Assembly: GCF_050107715.1 (NCBI RefSeq)
Contig: NZ_JBNILN010000001.1
Coordinates: 496,001 to 560,000, forward strand
DNA: 64,000 nt
Reading direction: 5' to 3'
Origin: Metabacillus_B sp050107715
GTDB lineage: Bacteria > Bacillota > Bacilli > Bacillales > Bacillaceae
Of this stretch, positions 43,126 to 52,354 are shown one piece after another. A model generated the notes under the pieces. It was not told the DNA's origin and ran no database searches. It saw nothing but the letters and a program-made list of their open reading frames with translations. The stretch's first letter is position 1. The number at the start of each line of letters is the position of its first letter. A program made the translations under genes and the position numbers.

Positions 43126-44967
43126 CTATTTCCTTGAAGCAGCTTGTTTTCCAAGGTCTTCTAGTATTTCAATGATATCATCTATGTCTGCACCAGCCGC
43201 ATCAACTGCTTTCAACTGGTTAACAACATTTTCTAGAGCTACAATACTATGTTGTCCGGCAACTCTATTCGGTGCCCAAACTAAATTTTCTTTACCAATT
43301 ACAGGCTCAATACCATATTTTCTTAATATTTCTTGACCTTCTTGAACCAGTTCTCGTTGAGCCTCACCTAAACCCTTTTTAAATAAAATATGATGTGCAT
43401 GTGGATCTATCATAGCAGTAGGGGGATCACCTATTAGTCCTCTGAGATATTTGCCAAAATCCATTTTAATCAATACTTCATCATAGTCTTTAGTAATGCC
43501 TAATTCAGACATCTTTTTTCTAATTTCAGACAGCTCATCTATACTAAAAATATTATTCTGAATACCATTTTTAAGCTTATTCATCTTATCGGCATCTACT
43601 TTACCGTTCACAATTATATTATCTGTATAATCACTTACAGTATTACCCGTACCCTTAGCACCCGTCCCACCACCAACAACATCCCCAAGCTTCCTACTCT
43701 CCATGCCCAGAGTTTTAACCTTGTCTCCATTTGTCGTAACAACTTCTCTTACCACCACAGCAGGGATATCTACCTTAGCCAGTTCCCTACCTGTTGCTAC
43801 GAGAGCCCGCTTAGCTGCCCCTGGGGTTTCTTTGATAAATTGGTGGGCTTTTGTGCCAACTTGTTTTCCGATTTGTTTCATGTTGTTCTGTGCTTTTGAG
43901 ACGTAGTCTTTTGCGTATGCCGTACTATAAGGCGCCTTATCCGCTAATTTCCTCAGCCCGCCTTTATCAATAATGTGTGCCGCTCCCCCTGCAGCCCCCA
44001 TGGTCAACCCGCCCCAGAGTGCGTTCATGCGTTGTTCTTCCGTCAGCTTGTTGCCGAACATGTCGGTGCCGGTGCCGAATTCCCAGGCACTGTTGGCGGT
44101 GTAGAGGCCGTAGATTCCTTTTTCGGTTTTGTTTAGTATGTCCATGGCTTTTGTGCCTTTGTAGGCGTCGAGCATATGGTTCGCGGCGTTCATACCTTTA
44201 GCGGTTTTGACGATGGCGCTTCCGCCTTTAATCGCTCGGCCGGCCCAGCCGACAACAGGGATGAAGCCGGCGGCTGCCATGGCGCCGGCGGCTACGCGCT
44301 CGGCCTCGGAGAGCTTGCGGCCGGTTACGGGATCGACCCCGGTTGTGGCGCGTACGGTATCGTTGTAGCCGCTGACTTCTCCGGCGAACACCTTCGTGCC
44401 TTCCCACGCCTTTTCGTACCACGGTTTGTTTTTCTCGGCTTCGATCCGGGCCTGCTCCTCGGCGATCCGGGCTTTTTCGGCGGCAATTTCTGCGCGGACC
44501 TCGTCCGCTTTTTTCTCCCGGTACTGGAAGGCGTTGATGTATTCATCCATTCGCTCCAGCGCATCATGGACGTCATGCTTTTTGTAGGCTTCCACGCTGA
44601 AGTTCATCGGCTGGGCCGTTCCGCCCTGAACCGTCGCTTCAATGATGGCGCCGTATCCGATTTGAATGGTCATCATGGCTTTTGTGACACCGTCTAAATA
44701 GGCCGGAGCCATTACTTGATCATCCAGTGTGTTGACCGCTTCCACCGTTTCTGCCCTTTTCTCATCCGCCTTCTTCATCTTCTCATCAAAGGTCTCGGTT
44801 GAAAAGGCGGTCAGGGGCACGAGGTCCTGGATCCCTTCTAAAATCTTGGCGATGTCTTCCTGCTGGGCCGCGACCAGGTCTTTACTTTTCTTTGAACCGC
44901 TCTCCAGCTGCTCCTCGAGAAATGGAACGGTCACCCTCGTTCCCTCTCCGATGGTGTAGTCGGACAT
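43126..44967 (-). CDS. 5'-truncated LXG toxin with AHH nuclease tail (module 7)
   Basis: 613 residues from an internal methionine; the homology to the intact LXG toxin goes on to about 45003, then is cut, removing the first 80 or so residues of the LXG domain. The core is complete (MDEYINAFQYREKKADEVRA to LGDVVGGGTG). The tail has DPHAHHILFKKGLGEAQREL and GIEPVIGKENLVWAPN, the AHH signature of the HNH/EndoVII superfamily. GC content falls sharply at the tail. The core differs slightly from the other modules (ANHMLDAYKGTKAMDILNK). Confidence 0.85.
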   Translation of the reverse strand: MSDYTIGEGTRVTVPFLEEQLESGSKKSKDLVAAQQEDIAKILEGIQDLVPLTAFSTETFDEKMKKADEKRAETVEAVNTLDDQVMAPAYLDGVTKAMMTIQIGYGAIIEATVQGGTAQPMNFSVEAYKKHDVHDALERMDEYINAFQYREKKADEVRAEIAAEKARIAEEQARIEAEKNKPWYEKAWEGTKVFAGEVSGYNDTVRATTGVDPVTGRKLSEAERVAAGAMAAAGFIPVVGWAGRAIKGGSAIVKTAKGMNAANHMLDAYKGTKAMDILNKTEKGIYGLYTANSAWEFGTGTDMFGNKLTEEQRMNALWGGLTMGAAGGAAHIIDKGGLRKLADKAPYSTAYAKDYVSKAQNNMKQIGKQVGTKAHQFIKETPGAAKRALVATGRELAKVDIPAVVVREVVTTNGDKVKTLGMESRKLGDVVGGGTGAKGTGNTVSDYTDNIIVNGKVDADKMNKLKNGIQNNIFSIDELSEIRKKMSELGITKDYDEVLIKMDFGKYLRGLIGDPPTAMIDPHAHHILFKKGLGEAQRELVQEGQEILRKYGIEPVIGKENLVWAPNRVAGQHSIVALENVVNQLKAVDAAGADIDDIIEILEDLGKQAASRK

Positions 44968-45002
44968 ATGTTTAGGAATGCTCTACAGAAAACTTGTCAG
45001 GA

Positions 45003-45255
45003 ATGTTTAATGGAGTTGGATGCTGAAGTGCCTGGCGAAGCGATTTGTCCAAGCAGCGTTCCTTTGGAGGAGTCATTGTAGACTTTTACAATATCTCCTT
45101 ATACAAGACCGGTGACAGACACCCGATCTGATTCCCCTATTGTATTGGTGACCTTCACCTGGGACGTTCTATCTGCATTATTCAGGGAGATTCAGGTTAA
45201 TGCTGAGGAAAAAAATGTATCGAAAAGGAAGCGCGAGAACCGTCCCCGTGCTTCC
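45003..45255 (-). repeat. Surface-protein fragment copy joined to module 7
   Basis: Nearly identical to 57990-58240, including the same in-frame TAA (CTCCTTATAC), so the copying came after that mutation. It joins the LXG gene at CAGGAAT/GTTTAATGG and ends in the palindrome element (45227-45255). Confidence 0.8.
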
Positions 45256-45412
45256 CAGTTATGGAGCCTACCGTATCTGTGTCGTCGCCCAAATTTACCG
45301 CGTTTAAGACTGCTTCCTGAAACGAATGTGAATGTCCGAGTGTCCATATGGCGGCTTCCAAGGAATGAACGACATATCCATCAGAGCGGATTTCGGAAGA
45401 ATTCAAGGTCAA
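45256..45412 (-). repeat. Copied middle part of the ADP-ribosylglycohydrolase gene
   Basis: About 140 bp match 36219-36360 (codons around NLGDDTDTVGSITG and HSLEAAIWTLGHSHSFQEAV) with few changes, and a further short match after a deletion. It is abutted directly to the palindrome element. Non-functional. Confidence 0.8.
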
Positions 45413-45445
45413 ATAGACAGTTTTAATATAAATTAAAGTAAAAAA

Positions 45446-45472
45446 CCTTGAAAGGCATTTACCTAATCAAGG
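45446..45472 (-). terminator. CCTTGA-type terminator for module 6
   Basis: CCTTGATTAGG...CCTTTCAAGG stem followed by T6 on the minus strand. Confidence 0.8.
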
Positions 45473-45542
45473 TTTTTATATTGTGCTATATCTCTTGCAT
45501 ACCTATATCTAATAAAAAATCTATATAAACATAAGCAGGCAA

Positions 45543-45794
45543 TTAAGATTCAATAGTTGTTCGATCAACAAAATTTTGATTTTCTTTAATAATCATTCTT
45601 GAAAGTCGTCTTCCTGCTCTTTTAAAGAAAAATTCATCAGCGAACTCTTTTGAATTAATTTGCGATAATTGGTTGATAACTCCATTTATTTTATCATATT
45701 CAATTCGTCCCATTAAATCTTCATTCGGTCCATATTGATAAACTACCCTATCTTCATCTTCAAATTCCTTCAACATTATTATAAAAACCGCCAT
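45543..45794 (-). CDS. Candidate immunity protein for module 6
   Basis: 83 residues, soluble, charged: AVFIIMLKEFEDEDRVVYQY, NSKEFADEFFFKRAGRRLSR. GGAGTG lies upstream of ATG 45794, 6 bases after the toxin stop. Not a recognised family; assigned by position. Confidence 0.6.
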   Translation of the reverse strand: MAVFIIMLKEFEDEDRVVYQYGPNEDLMGRIEYDKINGVINQLSQINSKEFADEFFFKRAGRRLSRMIIKENQNFVDRTTIES

Positions 45795-45800
45795 GAATCT

Positions 45801-46802
45801 TCACTCCTCATAGTTTTTCTCCCAATTCCATGGTCTTCCAGATTCTATTGTTTTGTCATGAGCTGTTCTATAATTAGTCTGGAATATACCCTCAAATTTT
45901 GAATCGAAAATTTCGTGATGTAATAATTGTATATCAGCATCTACTTGTTTCCCATCTATCAATCTTTGCCATGCTTGACCAAGTTCGTAATCCGGATCAA
46001 ATCTCCCAACTCCATGATCCTTTATATGAGAGTTATTAAAAACATGATCTTTAATCCTTTGTATTCTAGCAACAGAAAAGCCTGAATTTTTAGCTATAGC
46101 GTTCACATCTTCTGTTCCTAGATTTCTAAATTTTTCATACATCTCTTCTGCAATAGCTTCTTCCTTAAAGAACTGCTCTGGGGATATATTTCTTCCACCA
46201 GTTTCACCATATTGTATAGAACTATCCATACCCTTATTCAAAGCCTTAACTGCACCCGTCTCCTTATCCACTCTACCCACCACATCATCCGCTTTCCGGA
46301 CAAATTGTTTCGGCACGGTTTTAACTGCTTTAATCCCAGGTTTGATTGGACGGGTATATGCTCCGCCTACAATTGTGATGGCAGCTGCGGCTTTATCAAA
46401 ACCAGAGAGTTTTTCTCCGGTAATGGTATTTACACCGGAGTTGACTTCTACAGCAGATTTGATGTTTGAGGCAATGGGGATTCCGTCCACCCATGCTGAT
46501 GCAGATTGCTTTCTTTCTAGATCCGATACTTTTTTGAAAGTAAGAAGGTCATGACCGGTAAGCATTTTTACTTGATCTTGTAATCCCATTGTGGCTGGGT
46601 TTGAGTTTAAAGTCACTTCTGCAGAATGTCTGAAATGTTCTCCCCAATCAAACTTTTTCTTCACAAACTTGCCTTTGGGGACCACTTTTGCAATACTTCT
46701 TTCGTTTATTTTTGCAAATTTTAAAAATTTATTCTCTTTATTCCCTTTGCCTTGTCCGGTCTCTTTGTACCCCTTTGGATTAACGGCAACACCATTTTCC
46801 AC
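45801..46802 (-). CDS. Orphan toxin module with alternative core (module 6)
   Basis: 333 residues. It does not share the common LXG core; instead it begins at ENGVAVNPKGYKETGQGKGN, a segment nearly identical to the middle of module 5, with a pre-toxin motif SGVNTITGEKLSGFDKAAAA. After RVDKETGAVKALNKGMD the tail is unique: GFSVARIQRIKDHVFNNSHI, GVGRFDPDYELGQAWQRL and LLHHEIFDSKFEGIFQTNYR. Activity not assigned; the His-Glu cluster suggests a metal-dependent enzyme. The start lies against the surface-protein scrap, so it is 5'-truncated. Confidence 0.72.
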   Translation of the reverse strand: MENGVAVNPKGYKETGQGKGNKENKFLKFAKINERSIAKVVPKGKFVKKKFDWGEHFRHSAEVTLNSNPATMGLQDQVKMLTGHDLLTFKKVSDLERKQSASAWVDGIPIASNIKSAVEVNSGVNTITGEKLSGFDKAAAAITIVGGAYTRPIKPGIKAVKTVPKQFVRKADDVVGRVDKETGAVKALNKGMDSSIQYGETGGRNISPEQFFKEEAIAEEMYEKFRNLGTEDVNAIAKNSGFSVARIQRIKDHVFNNSHIKDHGVGRFDPDYELGQAWQRLIDGKQVDADIQLLHHEIFDSKFEGIFQTNYRTAHDKTIESGRPWNWEKNYEE

Positions 46803-46803
46803 A

Positions 46804-46912
46804 TGTGACCTTCACCTGGGACGTTCTATCTGCATTATTCAGGGAGATTCAGGTTAATGCTGAGGAAAAAAATGTATCGAAAAGGGAGCGCGAGAACCGT
46901 CCCCGTGCTTCC
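46804..46912 (-). repeat. Short surface-protein fragment copy joined to module 6
   Basis: GTGACCTTCACCTGGGACG through TTAATGCTGAGGAAAA and the palindrome element (46884-46912), matching 58131-58240 and 45147-45255. Confidence 0.8.
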
Positions 46913-47000
46913 AAATGACACTGCAACCAATCTCGTATGTCTGCATTACCCTGAAATAATTTTGGCTGATTTAATCGTAAGAAGGTTAAAGCATAAAAAA

Positions 47001-47027
47001 CCTTGAAAGGCATTTAGCCAATCAAGG
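47001..47027 (-). terminator. CCTTGA-type terminator for module 5
   Basis: CCTTGATTGGC...GCCTTTCAAGG stem followed by T6 on the minus strand. Confidence 0.8.
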
Positions 47028-47099
47028 TTCTAAAATTCATTTAAACTATATAATCATCTTTTGTGCTAATAATGGAAACCTCTGTAATCAAACTTTCAA

Positions 47100-47450
47100 T
47101 TAGCTGTTGCTATCTCTTTCTTCTATGAATTCTAAAAACAAATCTTGTAGTTCTCCTTCTGTATCGTTAGAATCAAGCAGTAATTTGGGTTCTAACGGAC
47201 AATCATTTAAAGTTGAGCTTCCATCAATTACACCTAGCATGTTTGAAATGGTATCAATCATGGTTTGTTCAATTATTCTCATTAAAGTTTCTTTATTTTC
47301 ATCAGTTAAACTATCGTAAAAACCAATAGCTTGTTTCCAATAATCATCGGTTTTAGGAGTAACATTCGTTGTTTCATACAAGTTTTTGTATAGTTGAAGG
47401 TTTTCTTTAACTATAGACTCATAAAGTGATTTAACAAAAATCTCATTCAT
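47100..47450 (-). CDS. Candidate immunity protein for module 5
   Basis: 116 residues, acidic and helical: FVKSLYESIVKENLQLYKNL, WKQAIGFYDSLTDENKETLM, ELQDLFLEFIEERDSNS. It begins one base after the toxin stop, so the two are probably translated together. Family not recognised; assigned by position. Confidence 0.65.
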   Translation of the reverse strand: MNEIFVKSLYESIVKENLQLYKNLYETTNVTPKTDDYWKQAIGFYDSLTDENKETLMRIIEQTMIDTISNMLGVIDGSSTLNDCPLEPKLLLDSNDTEGELQDLFLEFIEERDSNS

Positions 47451-47451
47451 T

Positions 47452-48594
47452 TTACTTCCTCATTTCCGGATACATTTTTTTGTTAAGTTCAATAAGTTCT
47501 TTCAAAGCAGAGTTTGGTATGTCATCATAGACTCTTCTCAATTCATTAATATCCCTTGCTAATAATTGTCTTGGATTATCTATCCCTTTAGTACTCCTTG
47601 AAACAATGCCATTTGGACCACTTATTGTATGTCCTACCTTTGGAACATTAATAGCAGGAGCAGTGTTTAAATCATAATTTTCCACTAATTTCTTCATTAA
47701 AGCTTTTTGCCCTGCATGATGGGCATCAAGCCCTTCTACTCCTTTAATATCTTTATATGCTCCAACTTGATATTCACCCATACCCTTATTTAAAGCCCTA
47801 AATGCACCCGTCTCCTTATCCACCCTACCCACCACATCATCCGCTTTCCGGACAAATTGTTTCGGCACGGTTTTAACTGCTTTAATCCCAGGTTTGATTG
47901 GACGGGTATATGCTCCGCCTACAATTGTGAGGGCAGCTGCGGCTTTATCAAATCCAGAGAGCTTTTCTCCGGTAATGGTATTTACACCGGTGTTGACTTC
48001 TACAGCAGATTTGATGTTTGAGGCAATGGGGATTCCGTCCACCCATGCTGATCCAGATTGCTTTCTTTCTAGATCCGATACTTTTTTGAAAGTAAGAAGG
48101 TCATGACCGGTAAGCATTTTTACTTGATCTTGTAGTCCCATTGTGGCTGGGTTTGAGTTTAAAGTCACTTCTGCAGAATGTCTGAAATGCTCTCCCCAAT
48201 CAAACTTTTTCTTCACAAACTTGCCTTTGGGGACCACTTTTGCAATACTTCTTTCGTTTATTTTTGCAAATTTTAAAAATTTATTCTCTTTATTCCCTTT
48301 GCCTTGTCCGGTCTCTTTGTACCCCTTTGGATTAACGGCAACACCATTTTCCACATTAACATTTTTTGCGTATGCCGTACTATAAGGCGCCTTATCCGCT
48401 AATTTCCTCAGCCCGCCTTTATCTATAAAGTGTGCCGCTCCCCCTGCAGCTCCCATCGTCAACCCGCCCCAGAGTGCGTTCATGCGTTGTTCCTCTGTCA
48501 GCTGGTTGCCGAACATGTCGGTGCCGGTGCCGAATTCCCAGGCACTGTTGCCAACGTAGGCTTGCGTTAAGCCAACCGCTACAACCGCCTTCAC
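47452..48594 (-). CDS. Orphan toxin module, chimera of common and alternative cores (module 5)
   Basis: 380 residues. Residues 15-75 (GNSAWEFGTGTDMFGNQLTE through ADKAPYSTAYAK) are the end of the common LXG core. The sequence then switches to the alternative core shared with module 6 (VENGVAVNPKGYKETG, NTGVNTITGEKLSGFDKAAA). The tail has GVEGLDAHHAGQKALMKKLV and VGHTISGPNGIVSRSTKG, a recurrent HH-containing Bacillus toxin end, probably a nuclease. The first 14 residues come from unrelated DNA, so it is 5'-truncated. Confidence 0.75.
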   Translation of the reverse strand: MKAVVAVGLTQAYVGNSAWEFGTGTDMFGNQLTEEQRMNALWGGLTMGAAGGAAHFIDKGGLRKLADKAPYSTAYAKNVNVENGVAVNPKGYKETGQGKGNKENKFLKFAKINERSIAKVVPKGKFVKKKFDWGEHFRHSAEVTLNSNPATMGLQDQVKMLTGHDLLTFKKVSDLERKQSGSAWVDGIPIASNIKSAVEVNTGVNTITGEKLSGFDKAAAALTIVGGAYTRPIKPGIKAVKTVPKQFVRKADDVVGRVDKETGAFRALNKGMGEYQVGAYKDIKGVEGLDAHHAGQKALMKKLVENYDLNTAPAINVPKVGHTISGPNGIVSRSTKGIDNPRQLLARDINELRRVYDDIPNSALKELIELNKKMYPEMRK

Positions 48595-48645
48595 GGTTTG
48601 GGACTTTCATACTATAGGTCACACCCTTGCCGGGCGCACAATAAA

Positions 48646-48672
48646 GCACTTGTTGTCAATGCAATCAAGTGC
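48646..48672 (-). terminator. GCACTTG-type terminator for module 4
   Basis: Hairpin GCACTTG...CAAGTGC with A/T flanks, at the end of the YezG-like gene. Same family as 50411-50440 and 54829-54860. Confidence 0.7.
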
Positions 48673-48680
48673 TTTATTGT

Positions 48681-49160
48681 TTATTTTTCTTCAAACTCCT
48701 TCATTTTTTCTATTAGATTCAAATCAAGCTGTTCTTTATTTTGAGTTATATATTTATATTCAAAATACTTAATTCTATCTGAGGGACCAAATTCACTTTC
48801 TTGCCAATTTGTATAATCAAAATGTACGTTTAATTTACCTGTATCATTTAATATTAATGTCACTGAAAACCAAGGATCCTGGTCATTATCAGTAAAAACT
48901 TTTTGGAGTTCAACAGTTAGTTTAAATAGTTTATGTAGTTCTTTATTATAAGCCCTCTTATCTACACCATATAACTTTGGAATATAATGTGAAAAGACGT
49001 GTTGCTCTTCACCTTTGGCCGTATAAAAGAAGAAAACTCCTCCATCTCCCTCCTTAACTTCACCATTAAAAAAGAAATTATCCCATTCAGTTGGAATCAT
49101 TTCATGAACCTGTTGTGCAATTTCTCTATATAACTCGTTTAATTCCATTTCAAAACTCAT
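48681..49160 (-). CDS. YezG-family (DUF600) immunity protein, module 4
   Basis: 159 residues. ELYREIAQQVHEMIPTEWDNFFFNGEVKEGDGGVFFFY and WFSVTLILNDTGKLNVHFDY are the DUF600/YezG pattern. YezG protects B. subtilis from the YeeF LXG nuclease, the same nuclease type as the tail just upstream. It starts 5 bases after the toxin stop. It shares its fold but limited identity with the module 3 YezG, so each probably protects against its own toxin. Confidence 0.87.
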   Translation of the reverse strand: MSFEMELNELYREIAQQVHEMIPTEWDNFFFNGEVKEGDGGVFFFYTAKGEEQHVFSHYIPKLYGVDKRAYNKELHKLFKLTVELQKVFTDNDQDPWFSVTLILNDTGKLNVHFDYTNWQESEFGPSDRIKYFEYKYITQNKEQLDLNLIEKMKEFEEK

Positions 49161-49165
49161 CCATA

Positions 49166-49926
49166 TCAGCCTCCTGATTTATTTGCAATCTCACGAATCA
49201 CTGGAAATTGGCCATCAATTTCATATTCGATGATAAAGGAATCCGGTCGCATTGAATTATTAGAATAGATCGGTTCAATACTAACAGAGACTTTCTTAGG
49301 CGGTACCTCTTTCAATGCATCGGCCCACTCAGTCTCCATTTCGTACCATACCCCACCCCTCCTATTAATCTGACTATTTTGAGGTACAAGATTATCTATA
49401 TCTCCAGAACCATTAAATTGTGCTCCTATTAAATGTCCGCCATCATCCTCTGGCAATCTATCATTTCCTCCTACATTTGCTTGTGCATATTTATTTCTAT
49501 CAGCTTTTTTCAAAACAAGTTCAGGAGCTTCTACACCAACAATCCTTCCAATTTTATCTGTTGTATATTTATACCTATCATTCGTTATATACTTTGTATT
49601 TGGAAGTAATTCTTTTTTGCCATTTTGTCCTCTTATTATATGCTTTCCAAAGTCAACTTCTCTAACTTCCTTAGTAGTATTACGCGCACCTTCCTTAACC
49701 GTTCCACCACCAACAACATCCCCAAGCTTCCTACTCTCCATGCCCAGAGTTTTAACCTTGTCTCCATTCGTCGTAACAACTTCTCTTACCACGACAGCAG
49801 GGATATCTGCCTTAGACAATTACTTGCCCGTTGCAGCAAGGGCTCGCTTAGCTGCGCCTGGGGTTTCTTTCATAAATTGGTGGTCTTTCGTGCCAACCTG
49901 TTTTCATGTTGTTCTGTGCTTTTGCA
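49166..49926 (-). pseudogene. Decayed core with DNA/RNA nonspecific nuclease tail (module 4)
   Basis: From 49819 to 49166 an open frame encodes KADIPAVVVREVVTTNGDKV...LGDVVGGGT and an Endonuclease_NS_2 tail: LVLKKADRNKYAQANVGGND, RLPEDDGGHLIGAQFNGSGD, IDNLVPQNSQINRRGG. Upstream of it the core is damaged: TAA replaces the GAA of ATGRELAK (49820-49822), and an 11-bp deletion near 49906 shifts frame. Homology ends near 49926. The tail and its immunity gene are intact, so the module is a silent but potentially reusable cassette. Confidence 0.78.
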
Positions 49927-50410
49927 AGTAAAGAGGATTTCCTCTGATGATCCCGTGAGCCAATCAAACGAGGAATGCAGCGGCTGAGATTTCTCTTTGC
50001 ACTCACCGCATTCATCTTTTCTGCTTTAACTAAAAAAAGCCCTAAAAGGGATACTACACCCCTTTAGAGCTTCTTACCACTACACTTGACATCATTTGAT
50101 TTGTCTTTCTCTATAGTTCTGCTACTATTAATACTTGAAGTTTTTTATTTTCTTAAGCTTCATTAACTTCTACTCTAACCTTATTTTTAGTGCGTCTTCT
50201 AACATTGAATTAAAATCACCTTTAGCATTATGAGCTTTGTCATTGTCTTTAGTTTGTAGGTTTTGTAGTATCATAAGAATTCCTGCCACTTCAAATGTCA
50301 TCTCGCCTATTTATCGTACTTCTCACAAAACATGATGGTACTACCTTTATGAGCTAAGAATTTCATATAATTATTTTTTGTTTCCCAAGTCATAAACTTC
50401 TAACAAAAAA
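49927..50410. other. Intergenic stretch with a doubtful 43-residue frame
   Basis: A minus-strand frame 50301-50170 (TFEVAGILMILQNLQTKDND...FNSMLEDALKIRLE) looks like the N-terminus of a larger Bacillus protein but has a poor ribosome-binding site. A hairpin AAAGCCCTAAAAGGG...CCCCTTTAGAGCTTC lies near 50037-50073. Nothing else is supportable. Confidence 0.4.
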
Positions 50411-50440
50411 GCACTTGTTGTCTATTTGACATGCAAGTGC
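50411..50440 (-). terminator. GCACTTG-type terminator for module 3
   Basis: Minus-strand GCACTTG-16-CAAGTGC followed by T6. Confidence 0.8.
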
Positions 50441-50481
50441 TTGTTAGTAAGTAATATAAAAGTATATTAGCCTTCTGTTGA

Positions 50482-50892
50482 TTACGCTAAGTATTCAGCT
50501 TCCCACATATTTTGTTTCTCGATAGAGCTGATTTCAGAAATGTCCTCATATCCATAGTTAATTTTCATTTTACCTGTGCTATCTAAAATAAATGTTAAAT
50601 TCGTCCACTGGTCCTGCTCTTGTATCTTAAATTCTTCCCACAATTTCGTAAAACAAGTATATAGTTCATTTTCCAATTCATCATAGTCATCTTCGGTTAT
50701 ATTAAATAAATCTGTTATGTCAAGGCAATATACTGGTTTTTCTCTAGATTGAGTGTAATAGTAAAAAAACACCTTTTTATAACCTTCTCTAAATTCAGCA
50801 TATAAGTAAATTCTTTCCCATTCTTCAGGTACTATATTTATTAGTGTATTTGCAATTTGCTGATATATTTGTTCCGTTACCTTAGTTTCCAT
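50482..50892 (-). CDS. YezG-family (DUF600) immunity protein, module 3
   Basis: 136 residues with QIYQQIANTLINIVPEEWERIYLYAEFREGYKKVFFYY and WTNLTFILDSTGKMKINYGY, the DUF600/YezG pattern. ATG 50892 is preceded by GGAGGTAAAT and follows the toxin stop by one base. It pairs with the nonspecific nuclease tail, as YezG does with YeeF. Confidence 0.9.
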   Translation of the reverse strand: METKVTEQIYQQIANTLINIVPEEWERIYLYAEFREGYKKVFFYYYTQSREKPVYCLDITDLFNITEDDYDELENELYTCFTKLWEEFKIQEQDQWTNLTFILDSTGKMKINYGYEDISEISSIEKQNMWEAEYLA

Positions 50893-50893
50893 C

Positions 50894-52354
50894 TCATTTA
50901 CCTCCTGAATAATTAGTTAATCTATCTGAGTATTTTTTACCATCTATTGTATAGCTAATTTTAAACTCATTTGGTCTAGAAGAGTTCCCCACGTAAATTG
51001 GCTTCACTTTAACTATTACTTCTTTCCCTGCTTCTAAAGCCTTTTTCCAAGAAGTTTCCAAGGCTTTGTATTCTTTCCTATTAAGCGTAGCATTCATTGG
51101 TACTAAATTGTCAATTTCCCCTGAACCTCTGAAAATGTTAGCTATCAAATGACCCCCATCATCATTAGGTAACCTATCTTCTCTACCAACTGTCCTTTGT
51201 GCATAATTATTACGGTCTGCTTTTCCGAGTTGTAACGTCGCTTCTACATTTGATATTCTTCCTTCACTATCCGTTTTATAATGGTAACCTTCTTTAGTTT
51301 TATATTCTATATTTGGTTTCAATGCTTTCTTTCGATTAACCTTAGTATATTGCTCACCAAAGTTTATCTTGTTAGAAGCATTACCCGTACCCTTAGCACC
51401 CGTCCCACCACCAACAACATCCCCAAGCTTCCTACTCTCCATGCCCAGAGTTTTAACCTTGTCTCCATTCGTCGTAACAACTTCTCTTACCACGACAGCT
51501 GGGATATCTACCTTAGCCAGTTCCCTGCCCGTTGCTGCAAGAGCCCGCTTATCTGCGCCTGGGGTTTCTTTGATAAATTGGTGAGCTTTCGTGCCAACTT
51601 GTTTTCCGATTTGTTTCATGTTGTTCTGTGCTTTTGCGACGTAGTCTTTTGCGTACGCCGTACTATAAGGCGCCTTATCCGCTAATTTCCTCAGCCCGCC
51701 TTTATCAATAATGTGTGCCGCTCCCCCTGCAGCCCCCATGGTCAACCCGCCCCAGAGTGCGTTCATGCGTTGTTCTTCCGTCAGCTGGTTGCCGAACATG
51801 TCGGTGCCGGTGCCGAATTCCCAGGCGCTGTTGCCGGTGTAGAGGCCGTAGATGCCTTTTTCGGTTTTGCTGAGGATTTCCATGCCTTTGGTGGTTTTGT
51901 AGGCGTCCAGGGAGTGGGTGGCGGCGTTCATGGTTTTGGCGGTTTTGACGATGGCGGCTCCGCCTTTTATGGCGCGGCCGGCCCAGCCGACAACAGGGAT
52001 GAAGCCGGCGGCTGCCATGGCGCCGGCGGCTACGCGCTCGGCCTCGGAGAGCTTGCGGCCGGTTACGGGATCGACCCCGGTTGTGGCGCGTACGGTATCG
52101 TTGTAGCTGCTGACTTCTCCGGCGAACACCTTCGTGCCTTCCCACGCCTTTTCGTACCACGGTTTGTTTTTCTCGGCTTCGATCCGGGCCTGCTCCTCGG
52201 CGATCCGGGCTTTTTCGGCGGCAATTTCTGCGCGGACCTCGTCCGCTTTTTTCTCCCGGTACTGGAAGGCGTTGATGTATTCATCCATTCGTTCCCGCGC
52301 ATCATAAGCCAACCAAATATAGCAACAACCATCAAGTGGCTCATTAACCCGCAT
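50894..52354 (-). CDS. Orphan LXG-core module with DNA/RNA nonspecific nuclease tail (module 3)
   Basis: 486 residues. As in module 9 the first 17 residues come from the 255-bp boundary repeat and homology begins at YDARERMDEY; the LXG domain is absent. The core is whole through LGDVVGGGTG. The tail is an Endonuclease_NS_2 domain: LQLGKADRNNYAQRTVGRED, RLPNDDGGHLIANIFRGSGE, IDNLVPMNATLNRKEY, with the DGGH catalytic histidine. The same nuclease type as module 4 but clearly diverged. No ribosome-binding site is evident at the start. Confidence 0.83.
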   Translation of the reverse strand: MRVNEPLDGCCYIWLAYDARERMDEYINAFQYREKKADEVRAEIAAEKARIAEEQARIEAEKNKPWYEKAWEGTKVFAGEVSSYNDTVRATTGVDPVTGRKLSEAERVAAGAMAAAGFIPVVGWAGRAIKGGAAIVKTAKTMNAATHSLDAYKTTKGMEILSKTEKGIYGLYTGNSAWEFGTGTDMFGNQLTEEQRMNALWGGLTMGAAGGAAHIIDKGGLRKLADKAPYSTAYAKDYVAKAQNNMKQIGKQVGTKAHQFIKETPGADKRALAATGRELAKVDIPAVVVREVVTTNGDKVKTLGMESRKLGDVVGGGTGAKGTGNASNKINFGEQYTKVNRKKALKPNIEYKTKEGYHYKTDSEGRISNVEATLQLGKADRNNYAQRTVGREDRLPNDDGGHLIANIFRGSGEIDNLVPMNATLNRKEYKALETSWKKALEAGKEVIVKVKPIYVGNSSRPNEFKISYTIDGKKYSDRLTNYSGGK

